64,000 bases of DNA from Pseudohalioglobus lutimaris (GCF_002866825.1 NZ_PKUS01000028.1:1-64000), one strand, 5' to 3'; positions 20,907-31,061 are shown, counted from the stretch's first letter. Notes: generated from the sequence alone by a model not told the origin. Numbers and translations: made by a program.

Positions 20907-22048
20907 TGGTGGACTATGTTCGCCAGATGCCCCACCAGAGCAGTGCCGACCTCGCCAAGCCACCGAGCACGGCATCTCGACTGCACCTTGATATTCCCCT
21001 GATGCTGCTTCTTTTTGCGCTAACGGCATACGGTCTTTTCGTGCTCTACAGTGCTTCGGGGCAAAGCATGCCAGCGGTGATGCGCCAGGGGCGCTATTTC
21101 GCGGTGGGCTATCTGATTATGATCCTGGGCGCGCAGATAAGCCTGCAGCGCTACACTCGCTGGGCGCCATGGCTATACCTGGCCGGCGTGGCGACACTGG
21201 TTGGGGTGATGTTTTTCGGGGTAGGGGCAAAGGGCGCGCAGCGCTGGCTTGAGGTAGGTGGTTTTCGCTTTCAGCCTTCGGAGATCATGAAGCTGGTCGT
21301 GCCCATGGCGGTCGCCTGGTACCTGTCCGACCGTATTCTGCCGCCCAGCTTCAAGCATGTCATGGTGGGGCTGGCACTGGTCGTGATCCCGGCCGGGCTT
21401 ATCCTGCAGCAGCCTGACCTGGGTACATCATTGCTGATTGCCGCCAGTGGCTTGTTCGTGCTGTTTATGGCGGGTATCGGTTGGCGCTACATTTTTGGTG
21501 CACTGGTACTGGCCGTAGCGTCCGCCTGGCCGGCATGGATGTTTGTGCTCCAGGACTACCAGAAGCAGCGAATCCTCACCATGCTCAATCCTGAGAGCGA
21601 TAAACTGGGAGCGGGTTGGAATATCATCCAGTCCAAGACTGCAATAGGTTCTGGTGGCTGGGAAGGAAAGGGCTGGTTGAGTGGAACACAATCACAGCTG
21701 GACTTCCTGCCAGAGAGCCACACTGATTTCATTATCGCGGTGTTGGCCGAAGAGTTTGGCCTGCGGGGCGTGCTGTTTCTGATGACGCTCTACACCCTGA
21801 TCCTGTTGCGCGGATTCTGGATCGGCATTCAGGCACAGACCAGTTTCGGCAGGATGATGGCTGGCAGCCTGACACTTACTTTTTTCGTCTATATCTTTGT
21901 TAATATGGGCATGGTCGCGGGTCTGTTACCCGTGGTGGGTGTGCCCCTGCCTCTGGTCAGCGCTGGCGGCACGTCTGTGGTCACATTGATGGCGGGCTTC
22001 GGCCTGCTGATGGCGGTGAGCACTGAGAAGCGCATGGTGGCCCAGTGA
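20906..22048 (+). CDS. rodA: rod shape-determining peptidoglycan polymerase RodA
   Basis: This SEDS-family glycosyltransferase polymerises lipid II in the lateral wall with PBP2. The 380 residues give about ten membrane segments. SEDS signatures visible are the FQPSEIMKL block, LQQPDLGTSLL, LPESHTDFIIAVLAEEFG and the C-terminal VSAGGTSVVTLMAGFGLL. The ATG overlaps the mrdA stop; a second in-frame ATG (MPHQ) seven codons on is possible. Confidence 0.96.
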   Translation: MVDYVRQMPHQSSADLAKPPSTASRLHLDIPLMLLLFALTAYGLFVLYSASGQSMPAVMRQGRYFAVGYLIMILGAQISLQRYTRWAPWLYLAGVATLVGVMFFGVGAKGAQRWLEVGGFRFQPSEIMKLVVPMAVAWYLSDRILPPSFKHVMVGLALVVIPAGLILQQPDLGTSLLIAASGLFVLFMAGIGWRYIFGALVLAVASAWPAWMFVLQDYQKQRILTMLNPESDKLGAGWNIIQSKTAIGSGGWEGKGWLSGTQSQLDFLPESHTDFIIAVLAEEFGLRGVLFLMTLYTLILLRGFWIGIQAQTSFGRMMAGSLTLTFFVYIFVNMGMVAGLLPVVGVPLPLVSAGGTSVVTLMAGFGLLMAVSTEKRMVAQ

Positions 22049-22083
22049 TACAGCTCCCGGAAACTTATTAAGAGAACTCTCCT

Positions 22084-23079
22084 ATGCCCAGATTGATCAA
22101 AATGACGCTGTTGGCGTGCTGTCTTTGGCCAACACTTTCCTGTGCGGCAGAGAACAACTACGCTGAGAATCAGGCCGCCCTGGCTGTAGTCGATGAACTC
22201 GTTGCCAGTGAGGATTTCAGCAGGGAAGAACTGATCGCTGTTTTCAGTGATGCCAGTCGCCAGGATTCCATCATCGAGGCCATGAACCGGCCAGCGGAGA
22301 AAACCAAGCCCTGGTATGAATACCGGGAGATATTTCTCAATGACAAGCGCGCAGAGCAGGGCGTCGAGTTTTATATGCAGCACCGGGAGACCCTGGAGCG
22401 TGCAGAAAGCGAGATGGGAGTGCCTGCCGAGATCATTGTCTCTATTATCGGTGTAGAGACTTATTACGGGCGTATCGCGGGTAGTTACCGTGTTATTGAT
22501 GCGCTCTCCACACTCGCTTTTGACTACCCCCGGCGCTCGGAGTTTTTTACCAAGGAACTGAAAAACTACCTGATGCTGACGCGCGACCAGCAGATGGATC
22601 CGTTATCGCTGAAAGGTTCCTACGCTGGTGCGATGGGTTACGGGCAGTTCATGCCCAGTAGTTATCGCAATTACGCTATTGATTTCGACGGGGATGGACT
22701 GGCGGATATCTGGAAGAATCCGGTTGACGCAATTGGCAGTGTCGCCAATTATTTCAAGGCCCACGGCTGGACCGAAGGCGGGCAGGTTGTCTTACCCGCC
22801 CGGGCAGAGAGTGCGGTGCTCGATGAAATGCTCAGCCGTGGTCGCGATCTCAAGCCACGATTCACCGTTGGCGAATTTATCGCCGCCGGCCTGGTTCCGG
22901 AGGGCGGGGCGGATCATTCGGCAGAGGCGATTGGAATCAAGTTTGAGCTGGCTGACGGTGTAGAGTACTGGCTCGGGCTGCATAACTTCTATGTTATTAC
23001 CCGCTACAACCACAGCGCTATGTACGCGATGAGTGTGTATCAGCTCAGCCAGCGCATTGCCGCAGGGGTCGAAGGCTAG
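22084..23079 (+). CDS. mltB: lytic murein transglycosylase B
   Basis: This family GH103 enzyme cleaves peptidoglycan glycan strands with formation of 1,6-anhydro ends. It has an N-terminal secretion signal ending near Cys20 (TLSCAAEN), which is an imperfect lipobox. The catalytic Glu125 is in IIGVETYYGRIAG, followed by GAMGYGQFMPSSY. The length is 331 residues. It starts 36 bases after rodA, and its TAG overlaps the GTG start of rlpA, placing hydrolases beside the synthases. Confidence 0.93.
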   Translation: MPRLIKMTLLACCLWPTLSCAAENNYAENQAALAVVDELVASEDFSREELIAVFSDASRQDSIIEAMNRPAEKTKPWYEYREIFLNDKRAEQGVEFYMQHRETLERAESEMGVPAEIIVSIIGVETYYGRIAGSYRVIDALSTLAFDYPRRSEFFTKELKNYLMLTRDQQMDPLSLKGSYAGAMGYGQFMPSSYRNYAIDFDGDGLADIWKNPVDAIGSVANYFKAHGWTEGGQVVLPARAESAVLDEMLSRGRDLKPRFTVGEFIAAGLVPEGGADHSAEAIGIKFELADGVEYWLGLHNFYVITRYNHSAMYAMSVYQLSQRIAAGVEG

Positions 23080-23894
23080 TGTTGCCCTCGGCGCTACTGA
23101 CCCTGGCCACAACGCTGCTGTTGTTGGCCTGCAGTGCGCCGGAACCCAGGTCCGGTGGCGACGCCTACCAGGCCAAACGCTATTCCCAGGCGCAGGATGC
23201 GGCTCCGCTGGAGCATATTGACGCAAACTCCGTGACTGACGCGGTGCCCCGCGCGGACCCTATCCTGGCCGTGGGCAATAAGAGCCCCTATACCGTCAAC
23301 GGGGTCACCTACGAGATACTCGAGGACTACAGGCAGTATCAGGAGCGTGGCATTGCATCCTGGTATGGAAGCAAATTTCATGGCCATGAAACCTCCAACG
23401 GCGAGATTTTTGATATCTATGCACCTTCCGCTGCGCATAAGACTTTACCCATTCCCAGCTACGCCAGGGTGACCAATCTGGAAAATGGGCGCAGCGTGGT
23501 GGTGCGGGTGAATGACCGCGGTCCGTTCCATGCGGAAAGGCTGATCGATCTCTCTTACGGCGCCGCCGTCAAGTTAGGGTATATGGAGCAGGGCACAGCG
23601 CCAGTCGAGGTAACCGTGCTGGATATTGCCGGTGTAGACGACCTGAGAGATGTGCCTGGCGGCCACTACCGGTACCTGCAGTTGGGCGCCTATTCCACTG
23701 AGAGAGCTGCCCTGCAGCTGCAGTCCGAGTTACAGGCATTTCTGCAGGTGCCGGTATTCCTCAACGAGGTTGATGCCAGTGGCAAACGACTGTTTCGCGT
23801 GCGCGCCGGGCCAGTGGCCGATGCAACGCAAATGAAACTGGTGCAGCAGCAATTGATCGATGGCGGCTATCCCACTGGCCAGCCACTGCCCTGA
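23079..23894 (+). CDS. rlpA: septal ring lytic transglycosylase RlpA (rare lipoprotein A)
   Basis: This outer-membrane lipoprotein has a signal peptide with lipobox LLAC (Cys18). The double-psi beta-barrel domain (about 85-185) has the GIASWYGSKFHGHETSNGE motif and the catalytic VNDRGPF. A C-terminal SPOR domain (about 192-268) binds denuded glycan. In Pseudomonas RlpA is a lytic transglycosylase acting on denuded strands. The start is a GTG overlapping the mltB stop, fixed by the signal peptide. Confidence 0.94.
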   Translation: MLPSALLTLATTLLLLACSAPEPRSGGDAYQAKRYSQAQDAAPLEHIDANSVTDAVPRADPILAVGNKSPYTVNGVTYEILEDYRQYQERGIASWYGSKFHGHETSNGEIFDIYAPSAAHKTLPIPSYARVTNLENGRSVVVRVNDRGPFHAERLIDLSYGAAVKLGYMEQGTAPVEVTVLDIAGVDDLRDVPGGHYRYLQLGAYSTERAALQLQSELQAFLQVPVFLNEVDASGKRLFRVRAGPVADATQMKLVQQQLIDGGYPTGQPLP

Positions 23895-23996
23895 GGGCAG
23901 CTCCGGGCCTGGTGCCACCGTACTTGTCTTTCGGTTAACTGGCGCATGCGTTACCATTCGCGACTAATTCTGCAACTTCTGTACGGTCCTCCTCCT

Positions 23997-25157
23997 ATGC
24001 TGAGACTTTCTCTGGCCTTGCTACTGGCACTCACTTCCATCGGTGCAACGGCCGCTTCCATCGTACCCTCGCCCCCGCAGATCGCGGCCAAGGCTTACTT
24101 ACTGGTAGATGCCAGGAGTGGGGCTGTGCTGGCGGAGCACAATGCCGATATGCCCCTGCCGCCCGCCAGCCTGACCAAAATGATGACCAGTTACATTCTG
24201 GCCACAGAGATACACGAGGGCCGGGTAAGTGAAACTGATATGGTGGCGATCAGTGAAAATGCCTGGTCGCAGAACCCAAAATTTGCCGGCTCTTCGTTGA
24301 TGTGGATTGAGCCGGGCAAGGATGTCTCGGTTCAGGATTTGCAGCGCGGCATTATTATCTCTTCGGGAAATGACGCCACCGTGGCGGTTGCCGAGCACCT
24401 CGCCGGCAGTGAGGCCGTATTCGCAGAGATGATGAATACCCATGCAGAAAAGCTGGGCATGATCGATTCCTATTATGTGAATTCTCATGGTCTCCCCCAC
24501 CCTGACCATGTAACGACAGCGCGCGACCTTGCCACGCTGGCCAAGGCGATGATCAACGATCACCCCGAGCAGTACGCGATATACAAGGAGCGGGAGTTCA
24601 CTTACAACAATATCCGCCAGTACAATCGCAATTCCCTGCTGGCAGAGGACCCGACCGTTGATGGCCTCAAGACGGGCCACACCGAAGAGGCGGGCTATTG
24701 CCTGGTGGCGTCCGCGGAGCGCCGTGGGATGCGGCTGATCACAGTGGTAATGGGTACCAGCTCCACCAGTGCCCGCAAAAATCAGACGCGCAGCCTGCTT
24801 AACTATGGCTTCCGCTTTTTCGAGACCGATACGCTGTTTGATCCGGGTCAGGAGCTGGATAAGCCGCGCATCTGGAAAGGACAGATAGATCACGTTTCCG
24901 TGGGCATCCTTGAGGAAACGGTACTGACCCTGCCGCGGGGCAAGAAGAAACACCTGGCCACAGAGGTTGAAGTCGACACCGACATTGAAGCGCCCGTTGC
25001 GGTGGGGGACAAGCTCGGCACGGTGGTGGTGAGTCTCGACGGAGAAACTGTCTATCGCGCGCCGGTGGTTGCGCTGGAGGCCGTGGAGTCAGGGGGGTTC
25101 TTTGCTCGCCTCTGGGATATGGTCCTGATGTGGATCGCCAGCCTGTTTGCTGCGTAA
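23997..25157 (+). CDS. dacA: D-alanyl-D-alanine carboxypeptidase (PBP5/6 type)
   Basis: This periplasmic enzyme trims the terminal D-Ala from pentapeptides. The chosen start gives 386 residues with a clean signal peptide ([20 protein letters not shown]). An ATG 17 codons upstream would bury the signal and has no better ribosome site. Active-site motifs are Ser58-LT-Lys61, SGN (about 123-125) and KTG (225-227). The C-terminal domain ends in an amphipathic helix ([17 protein letters not shown]) that anchors it to the inner membrane. ybeD and lipB follow, as in Pseudomonas. Confidence 0.93.
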   Translation: MLRLSLALLLALTSIGATAASIVPSPPQIAAKAYLLVDARSGAVLAEHNADMPLPPASLTKMMTSYILATEIHEGRVSETDMVAISENAWSQNPKFAGSSLMWIEPGKDVSVQDLQRGIIISSGNDATVAVAEHLAGSEAVFAEMMNTHAEKLGMIDSYYVNSHGLPHPDHVTTARDLATLAKAMINDHPEQYAIYKEREFTYNNIRQYNRNSLLAEDPTVDGLKTGHTEEAGYCLVASAERRGMRLITVVMGTSSTSARKNQTRSLLNYGFRFFETDTLFDPGQELDKPRIWKGQIDHVSVGILEETVLTLPRGKKKHLATEVEVDTDIEAPVAVGDKLGTVVVSLDGETVYRAPVVALEAVESGGFFARLWDMVLMWIASLFAA

Positions 25158-25173
25158 CGGGGGGGAATCAGCA

Positions 25174-25443
25174 GTGACTGAACAGGAACCGCCCAAAATA
25201 GAGTTTCCCTGTGATTATCCAATCAAGGTGCTGGGGCGCAATTCTGAGGGCTTTCGCGAGATCATCATAGAGGTGTTCGAGCGGCATGCCCCGGGGTTTG
25301 ACCAGCAAACGATTACCGTCAGGGACAGTGCCAAGGGTACCTTTGTCGCTGTTACCATCACCATTACCGCCACTGGCAAAGATCAGCTGGAAGCTCTGCA
25401 CCAGGACCTGATCGCTACAGGGCATGTACAGATGGTTATCTAG
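25174..25443 (+). CDS. ybeD: YbeD family (DUF493) protein
   Basis: This small soluble alpha-beta protein has the ferredoxin-like, ACT-like fold of E. coli Ybe[14 protein letters not shown] and the closing [11 protein letters not shown] are typical. A GTG start 16 bases past dacA, behind a G-rich ribosome site, gives 89 residues; the upstream in-frame start would overlap dacA. The conserved dacA-ybeD-lipB order suggests a link to lipoate or wall metabolism, but the function is not proven. The TAG overlaps the lipB start. Confidence 0.9.
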   Translation: MTEQEPPKIEFPCDYPIKVLGRNSEGFREIIIEVFERHAPGFDQQTITVRDSAKGTFVAVTITITATGKDQLEALHQDLIATGHVQMVI

Positions 25444-26054
25444 TGACAGTTCGATGCAAAAATCTGGGACTGGTTGAGTATGAGCCGATTCTCGACGCTA
25501 TGCGCGAATTTACTGATAGCCGTGACGCGAATACGCCTGACGAGCTCTGGCTGTTGCAGCACCCTCGGGTCTTTACCCAGGGCCAGGCCGGCAAGGCAGA
25601 GCACGTGCTGGCAGCGGGAGATATCCCGGTGATCCAGGTTGACCGGGGAGGGCAGGTGACCTACCACGGGCCAGGCCAGTGGGTGCTGTACCTGCTGGTG
25701 GATATCAAGCGCAGAGGTATGGGAGTCCGCAACCTGGTCTCGCTCATTGAAGCCGCCATCGTCCTCGCCCTGGCTGAGTACGGTATTGCTGCTGCGCCTG
25801 ATCCCAAGGCTCCCGGTGTATACGTCGACGGTGAGAAAATCGCTTCACTGGGTTTGCGCGTGCGCAGAGGCTGCTCCTATCACGGTCTGTCCCTGAATGT
25901 GGATATGGACCTGGAGCCGTTTCAACGCATCAACCCGTGTGGCTTTGAGGGTCTGCGGGTGACCTCAATGGCGAGGTGCTTGCCCGCTACTCAACTGGAC
26001 GTGGACGCAATCGGTACCAGGTTGCAGGAGATTGTCGCCGCGCAGCTGGGCTGA
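25443..26054 (+). CDS. lipB: lipoyl(octanoyl) transferase
   Basis: LipB moves octanoate from acyl carrier protein to lipoyl domains, the first step of lipoate synthesis. The 203 residues include [14 protein letters not shown], the catalytic lysine in [14 protein letters not shown] and the catalytic cysteine in [14 protein letters not shown]. The start is a GTG that overlaps the ybeD stop. The lipoyl synthase gene lipA, usually the next gene, is not here; the convergent regA gene follows instead. Confidence 0.95.
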   Translation: MTVRCKNLGLVEYEPILDAMREFTDSRDANTPDELWLLQHPRVFTQGQAGKAEHVLAAGDIPVIQVDRGGQVTYHGPGQWVLYLLVDIKRRGMGVRNLVSLIEAAIVLALAEYGIAAAPDPKAPGVYVDGEKIASLGLRVRRGCSYHGLSLNVDMDLEPFQRINPCGFEGLRVTSMARCLPATQLDVDAIGTRLQEIVAAQLG

Positions 26055-26098
26055 AGTACTGGCACTTTCCCCCGGTGAACTGCCTCCAATGCCCCGGG

Positions 26099-26638
26099 TC
26101 AGCGTCGTACCGGGCGTTTCTGCAGTTTGCGTTGCAGCGTACGGCGGTGCATGCCCAGCGCTCTGGCGGTGGCCGAAATATTGCCGTCATTGTCGTTCAA
26201 TATGCGTTGTATGTGTTCCCACTCCAGTCGCTCAACCGATATCGGGGCATTGGGAACATCGACTTCCTCGCTACTCACATTGTCGTCAAACGCCGCTAAC
26301 ACTACCTCGATTCCTGCCGGCTTGCACAGGTAGTGAGTGGCGCCTGCCTTGGTGGCCTCAACGGCAGTGGCGATGCTGGAATAGCCTGTCAGTACAACCA
26401 GTCTGGCAGCAGGCGCGGCGCGCAACAGGTCGGGAAGCACCACCAATCCGGAGACTTCCGGCATATTCAGGTCCAGCAGGATGTGAGTGGGCTGGAAGTG
26501 GGCGCATACCGCGATCGCATCCGTGGCATTGTCGCAGCGCTCGACGGCAAAGCCTCGACGCGCAAAGCCCCTGGCCATGACTGACGTGAAGGTGTGATCA
26601 TCGTCCACCAGAAGAATTTTTCGCGGTTGTCCGTTCAT
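26099..26638 (-). CDS. regA: RegA/PrrA/RoxR-type response regulator
   Basis: This redox response regulator has 179 residues. The receiver domain carries VDDD, the phospho-acceptor Asp56 in ILLDLNMPE and the conserved lysine in LCKPAG. The Fis-like C-terminal helix-turn-helix (NISATARALGMHRRTLQRKL) is almost invariant in the RegA family. The ATG overlaps the regB stop codon by four bases, so kinase and regulator are coupled. The family activates respiratory and energy genes when oxygen falls. In Pseudomonas the pair is called RoxS/RoxR. The frame is open further upstream inside regB but without homology. Confidence 0.93.
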   Translation of the reverse strand: MNGQPRKILLVDDDHTFTSVMARGFARRGFAVERCDNATDAIAVCAHFQPTHILLDLNMPEVSGLVVLPDLLRAAPAARLVVLTGYSSIATAVEATKAGATHYLCKPAGIEVVLAAFDDNVSSEEVDVPNAPISVERLEWEHIQRILNDNDGNISATARALGMHRRTLQRKLQKRPVRR

Positions 26639-27918
26639 GCGCGCTTTTCCGTAAGTGGCAGGAAGAGTGTGGCAATGGCTCCTCCTTCGGCGGCGTTGCA
26701 CAATTCGATGCGACCGCCGTAGCGCTCGACCGTGGCATGGCTGAGCAGCAGACCGATGCCTAATCCGGAACGGCTGCTGCGGATAATGGGCTTGCCTATG
26801 TCTTCAAGCAGTTCCGCGGCGATGCCACTGCCCCAGTCGCGCACCTCGACCTTCGCCGTGCTGTGGTCGCTGCTGTAAGTGACCTCCACCCGGTCTGACC
26901 CGGCATCGGCGGCGTTGTTGAGGAGGTTTTCAAACGCCTGCCCAAGTGTTGAGTCCGCTTCAATTGCTGCCGTGGCATTTCCGCCACTGGCGTTAATCTG
27001 GTAACTGATGCCCGGGCGGCGGACCGCCCAGCGCTCGACGGTATTGCGGACAAAGTTCTCCACAGTGACGATTCTACTGTGGTCGCCGGTATTGAGTTCT
27101 GCTGTCCGTGCCAGGTCGCCGAGTGTGTTTTTACAGTGCAGCAGTTGCTCATGCAGCAGATGGCAGTCCTCCCTTGACTGGCTGTCGAGGTGTTCATTGG
27201 CCAGCATTTCATCCAGTAGCACAGTCATGGTCGCCAGGGGCGTTCCCAGTTCATGGGCAGTGCCAGCTGCCAGGCTGGCAACAGCCATGATCTGGTCGGT
27301 TCGCAGTCTCTGCTCTCGTTGTGCTACCGCTCTGGCCTCCTGCAGGCGCAACTGTGCCGCCATGCGCACGACGAAGTAGGTGATCAGTCCGGCACTGAAG
27401 AGAAAATTGAACCACATGCCCAGCACGTGCACATTGCTGTTGCCGTGCCCCATGTGTGCGTGTGGCGTGAACAGCGGGAACGGACGGTAATAATAGAGCA
27501 GTACGCTGTAAGCCAGCAGCGAGGCCACCGCCACCAGCCAGGTATGGCGCCAGGGCAGCACTGCCGCGGCGATAACAAGGGGAACAATGTAATAGGAAAT
27601 GAAGGGGTTATTGGCGCCGCCGGTAAAATACATCAGTGCTGTCCAGATCACCACGTCCAGCAGCAACTGGGCCAGAAATTCCGCATCGGAGACAGGCCAG
27701 AGTTGGTTGCTGCGCCAGAAGCTGGCTGCGGTCAGGGCAGCCAGTATAATCAGGCTGAAAGTCATACCATACAGATCTTCTGTGGTGCGACTTACCATCA
27801 GTACATAGCACAACACGCCAATCTGGCCCAGCAGGGCTATGCAGCGAATGATGAGCAGGCTGCGCAGGTTCTCCAGGGTGGGAGAAGAGCCGTTGGATTG
27901 TAAGGCAGATGTTGTCAC
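26635..27918 (-). CDS. regB: RegB/PrrB/RoxS-type redox sensor histidine kinase
   Basis: This membrane kinase has about six membrane segments followed by kinase core. Diagnostic features (numbered from the GTG chosen) are the quinone-binding heptapeptide GGANNPF (100-106), the H-box GTAHELGTPLATM with His222, and Cys262 in LLHCKNTLGDL, which matches the redox-active Cys265 of Rhodobacter RegB. N and G boxes follow (AFENLLNNAADAG, GLGIGLLLSHA). The GTG start is preferred because the first ATG lies only four bases from the divergent prfC start; the exact start is uncertain. Expected signal: quinone pool or oxygen. Confidence 0.9.
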   Translation of the reverse strand: MTTSALQSNGSSPTLENLRSLLIIRCIALLGQIGVLCYVLMVSRTTEDLYGMTFSLIILAALTAASFWRSNQLWPVSDAEFLAQLLLDVVIWTALMYFTGGANNPFISYYIVPLVIAAAVLPWRHTWLVAVASLLAYSVLLYYYRPFPLFTPHAHMGHGNSNVHVLGMWFNFLFSAGLITYFVVRMAAQLRLQEARAVAQREQRLRTDQIMAVASLAAGTAHELGTPLATMTVLLDEMLANEHLDSQSREDCHLLHEQLLHCKNTLGDLARTAELNTGDHSRIVTVENFVRNTVERWAVRRPGISYQINASGGNATAAIEADSTLGQAFENLLNNAADAGSDRVEVTYSSDHSTAKVEVRDWGSGIAAELLEDIGKPIIRSSRSGLGIGLLLSHATVERYGGRIELCNAAEGGAIATLFLPLTEKRA

Positions 27919-28035
27919 GGTGGCTGCATTATACGGCCAAGCCTCGAGCAAGTGCAGGGACAAGATGCCGCAGGGCCCATATCGTGAAGTGGCCGATCGG
28001 CGTATACTTCGCGCTTTTTTCACCGGAACCATTCC

Positions 28036-29613
28036 ATGCCAGACTTAGGCAGCGCCATCGCCTCACGCCGCACCTTTGCTATCATTTCGCATCCGGACGC
28101 GGGTAAGACTACCATCACCGAAAAGCTCCTGCTGCTGGGAAACGCCATCCAGGTGGCGGGCAGTGTCAAGGGTAAGAAGGGCCCGCACGCCACTTCGGAC
28201 TGGATGAGCATGGAGCAGGAGCGCGGCATTTCTGTTACCTCCTCAGTCATGCAGTTTCCCTATCGGGAACGCACCGTGAATCTCCTGGATACCCCGGGGC
28301 ACGAGGATTTCTCCGAAGACACATACAGGACCCTCACGGCGGTTGATTCGGCTCTGATGGTCATTGATGGTGCCAAGGGTGTCGAGGACCGCACCATCAA
28401 ACTGATGAATGTATGCCGCCTGCGGGACACGCCCATTTTCAGTTTCGTCAACAAGATGGACCGGGATATCCGTGACCCCATTGAACTGTTGGACGAGATC
28501 GAGGAGGTGCTCGCCATCCAGGGTGCGCCCATTAACTGGCCGATTGGTATGGGAAGTTTCTTCAAGGGGGTTTACAACCTGTACACGGACACTATTCACC
28601 TTTACCAGCCAGGCAAGGGCTCCGTGCTGCCGGACGATCTTCGTATCCAGGGGCTGGAAAGCGAGGCGGCCTGTGAGTTACTGGGCGATGACTACGCTGA
28701 CTTTGTCGAGGAAATAGAGTTGGTGCGTGGTGCCAGCCATGAATTCGACCTGGATCTGTTCCTGGCAGGTAAGCTCAGTCCGGTGTTTTTCGGAACGGCA
28801 CTGGGCAATTTCGGTGTGCGAGAAATGCTTGACGACTTTGTTCTCTGGGCTCCCCCGCCGCAGGACAGGGAGGCCGTGTCCCGTACAGTGGTCGCCGACG
28901 AGGAGCAACTGTCCGGCTTTGTGTTTAAAATCCAGGCCAATATGGACCCCAGGCACCGCGATCGTATCGCTTTCATGCGAATCTGTTCCGGCCGCTACAA
29001 CAAGGGTATGAAGATGCGCCATGTGCGCCTCGGCAAGGATGTAAAAATAGCTGACGCGGTAACGTTCAAGGCCGGTGAGCGGGTGCTGGTCGAGCAGGCC
29101 GTCTCCGGTGACATCATTGGTCTGCACAACCACGGTACTATCCAGATCGGAGACACATTCTCCGAGGGTGAGAGCCTACAGTTTACCGGTATTCCGCACT
29201 TTGCCCCCGAATTGTTCCGCCGCATTCGTCTCGCAGATCCGATGAAGTCGAAGCAATTGCAAAAGGGCCTGCAGCAGCTATCCGAAGAGGGGTCAACGCA
29301 GGTCTTTGCACCGATTAACTCATCAGACCTGATAGTTGGAGCGGTCGGACAATTACAGTTCGACGTTGTAGCGTACCGCCTTAAGGATGAGTACAAGGTG
29401 GAGGCGCTCTATGAACCGGTCAATGTCTACACTGCGCGCTGGGTCAATTGCGATGACCCGCGCAAGTTGGAGGAGTTCCGCAGAAAAGCCTCTGAGCACC
29501 TGTCCGTCGATGGGGGCGGGTATCTGACCTATCTCGCGCCGACGCGGGTTAACCTGGCGTTAATGGAGGAGCGCTGGCCAGACCTGGAGTTCCGGGCCAC
29601 GCGTGAGCACTAG
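28036..29613 (+). CDS. prfC: peptide chain release factor 3
   Basis: RF3 is a translational GTPase that removes RF1 and RF2 from terminated ribosomes. The 525 residues have the P-loop [25 protein letters not shown] (G3) and NKMDRD (G4), with the two beta-barrel domains and the RF3-specific C-terminal domain. It is divergent from regB with only about 117 bases between starts. Its stop overlaps the convergent TM2 gene by four bases. Confidence 0.97.
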   Translation: MPDLGSAIASRRTFAIISHPDAGKTTITEKLLLLGNAIQVAGSVKGKKGPHATSDWMSMEQERGISVTSSVMQFPYRERTVNLLDTPGHEDFSEDTYRTLTAVDSALMVIDGAKGVEDRTIKLMNVCRLRDTPIFSFVNKMDRDIRDPIELLDEIEEVLAIQGAPINWPIGMGSFFKGVYNLYTDTIHLYQPGKGSVLPDDLRIQGLESEAACELLGDDYADFVEEIELVRGASHEFDLDLFLAGKLSPVFFGTALGNFGVREMLDDFVLWAPPPQDREAVSRTVVADEEQLSGFVFKIQANMDPRHRDRIAFMRICSGRYNKGMKMRHVRLGKDVKIADAVTFKAGERVLVEQAVSGDIIGLHNHGTIQIGDTFSEGESLQFTGIPHFAPELFRRIRLADPMKSKQLQKGLQQLSEEGSTQVFAPINSSDLIVGAVGQLQFDVVAYRLKDEYKVEALYEPVNVYTARWVNCDDPRKLEEFRRKASEHLSVDGGGYLTYLAPTRVNLALMEERWPDLEFRATREH

Positions 29614-30008
29614 CGCTCAGCGTTGACGTCGGATAACTGCTCGTTGAGAGTGAGGAAGTCCCAGAGGATGCCCAGGCCCAGCAAGCCTGCCGTGACCATG
29701 TAGAGAAGGCCGGTAAGCCATTTGCCCATGTACAGACGATGGATGCCCAGCCAGCCGAGGAATGTCAGCAGGATCCAGGTGAGGTTGTAGTCCTTGGGCC
29801 CCGGGACGTAGCGCCTGTCGGCCTCCCGGGACATACCGGGTATGAGCAGCAGGTCGATGATCCAGCCGATGAAAAACAGCCCAAGTGTGAAAAACCAGAT
29901 AACTCCGGATATCTGCTTGCCATAGTAAAAGCGATGTGCGCCGATAAACCCGAAAATCCACAGTAGGTAGCCCATGAGCACAGAGTGCGTGTTTTGTGGC
30001 CTGTTCAT
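29610..30008 (-). CDS. protein with two tandem TM2 domains
   Basis: This 132-residue membrane protein contains two copies of the TM2 domain. The first covers about residues 10-60 ([14 protein letters not shown] then [14 protein letters not shown]) and the second about 74-122 ([14 protein letters not shown] then [13 protein letters not shown]). Each copy has two membrane helices with the G-x-HR-x-Y-x-GK turn. Most bacterial TM2 proteins have one copy. The function of the family is unknown. It overlaps prfC at its 3' end and faces the ydcH-like gene divergently. Confidence 0.85.
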   Translation of the reverse strand: MNRPQNTHSVLMGYLLWIFGFIGAHRFYYGKQISGVIWFFTLGLFFIGWIIDLLLIPGMSREADRRYVPGPKDYNLTWILLTFLGWLGIHRLYMGKWLTGLLYMVTAGLLGLGILWDFLTLNEQLSDVNAER

Positions 30009-30170
30009 CGTGTTTCTCCCTGAAGTCGCTGGTATGGTTATGGATCAGCGCGGTCTTTTCAAGTCTGGTCTGAGTGCCGGGCAACTCGCTATACTGATCT
30101 GGATCATGGCCGGGCATACGCAAGCCGCTAGTCTTAGGAAAGCAATCGCATTAACCCATAAGGAACCTCA

Positions 30171-30410
30171 ATGTCTGTTGAACATCACGATTTGCATCAC
30201 GAATTCCCCGAACTGAACGATCGTATCCATGAGTTGAAGCTCCATGATGCTCATTTCCGCCGTCTCTTTGACGAGTACCATGAGCTCACCAGTAGTATCG
30301 AGAACATGGAAGATGAGAAGACGCCTGTGTCCACGCGCACGGAAGAAGAAGCCAAGTTGCGTCGCGTCCATCTCAAGGATGAACTGTATCGCATGCTGAT
30401 TGCAGCCTGA
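30171..30410 (+). CDS. YdcH family (DUF465) protein
   Basis: This 79-residue helical protein opens with HHDLHHEFPELNDRIHELKLHDAHFRRLFDEY, the DUF465/YdcH signature, and ends in KLRRVHLKDELYRML. It is probably a coiled-coil hairpin. Function is unknown. AAGGAACCTCA precedes the ATG. The next gene starts two bases after its stop. Confidence 0.9.
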   Translation: MSVEHHDLHHEFPELNDRIHELKLHDAHFRRLFDEYHELTSSIENMEDEKTPVSTRTEEEAKLRRVHLKDELYRMLIAA

Positions 30411-30412
30411 TC

Positions 30413-30727
30413 ATGAATTATGACGAACTGAAAGCCGAGTTGGAGGAGCGCAGGGCGCAGATGCACGCCAGGCTCTCCAGTATCAAAAGGGACGTGACCC
30501 AGGAACACTCAGGTGATTCGGCTGAGCAAGCCCAGGAACGGGAAAACGACGAGGTGGTAGACGCTATTGGCAACGAAACCCGTCAATCTCTCCATGATAT
30601 CCAGGTCGCGCTGGACAAGATCGCCGAGGGCACATACGGCGAGTGTGAAAAGTGCGGTGAAGATATAGGGGAAGGCCGCCTTCAGGTTCTCCCGGAGGCA
30701 GCGCTTTGCGTGAAATGCGCCGAGTAA
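30413..30727 (+). CDS. TraR/DksA-family zinc-finger protein
   Basis: This 104-residue protein has an N-terminal coiled coil (about 3-72) and a C-terminal four-cysteine zinc finger with Cys78, Cys81, Cys99 and Cys102 (CEKC...CVKC). It is shorter than DksA (151) and closer to short DksA-like factors that act in the RNA polymerase secondary channel. The coiled-coil tip residues here are not the DxxDxA of DksA, so DksA function cannot be assumed. It is probably co-transcribed with the YdcH-like gene. Confidence 0.85.
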   Translation: MNYDELKAELEERRAQMHARLSSIKRDVTQEHSGDSAEQAQERENDEVVDAIGNETRQSLHDIQVALDKIAEGTYGECEKCGEDIGEGRLQVLPEAALCVKCAE

Positions 30728-30964
30728 TCATGTCAGTGGCGCCGGGGCGGGTATCGCCCGTTCCGGCCCAGTCATCGCCGCTCACGGGGGCATGCTAGCT
30801 TCACGCCCAGGGCTGTCCCGGCACCCACTTCATTTCACACCAATAAATTGGTCCTGGTGCACGATTCACGCTGGCGCCAACCGGTTGAAGAGCGTATAGT
30901 CGCCGCCTTCGTGAGCCGGCTTCCGGTCATAGTGACATTCCTTCAAATTAAGCCCTAAATCATC

Positions 30965-30993
30965 TTGACAGGGTGAGGGGCGATCACTAGAAT
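30965..30993 (+). promoter_or_regulatory. sigma-70 promoter of the S10 operon
   Basis: A perfect -35 TTGACA (30965-30970) and TAGAAT (30988-30993) are spaced by 17 bases. The leader to the rpsJ GTG is about 60 bases, with a T-run at 31003-31008 and a second at 31035-31040. The 334 bases between the DksA-like gene and rpsJ hold no other recognisable gene. The leader looks short for the long L4-binding leader of E. coli. Confidence 0.8.
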
Positions 30994-31061
30994 TCGCGTT
31001 CCTTTTTTCGGGGGGCTCCCTAGCGGGCCTCTGGTTTTTTATTTGATTGGAGTTAGGTCAG

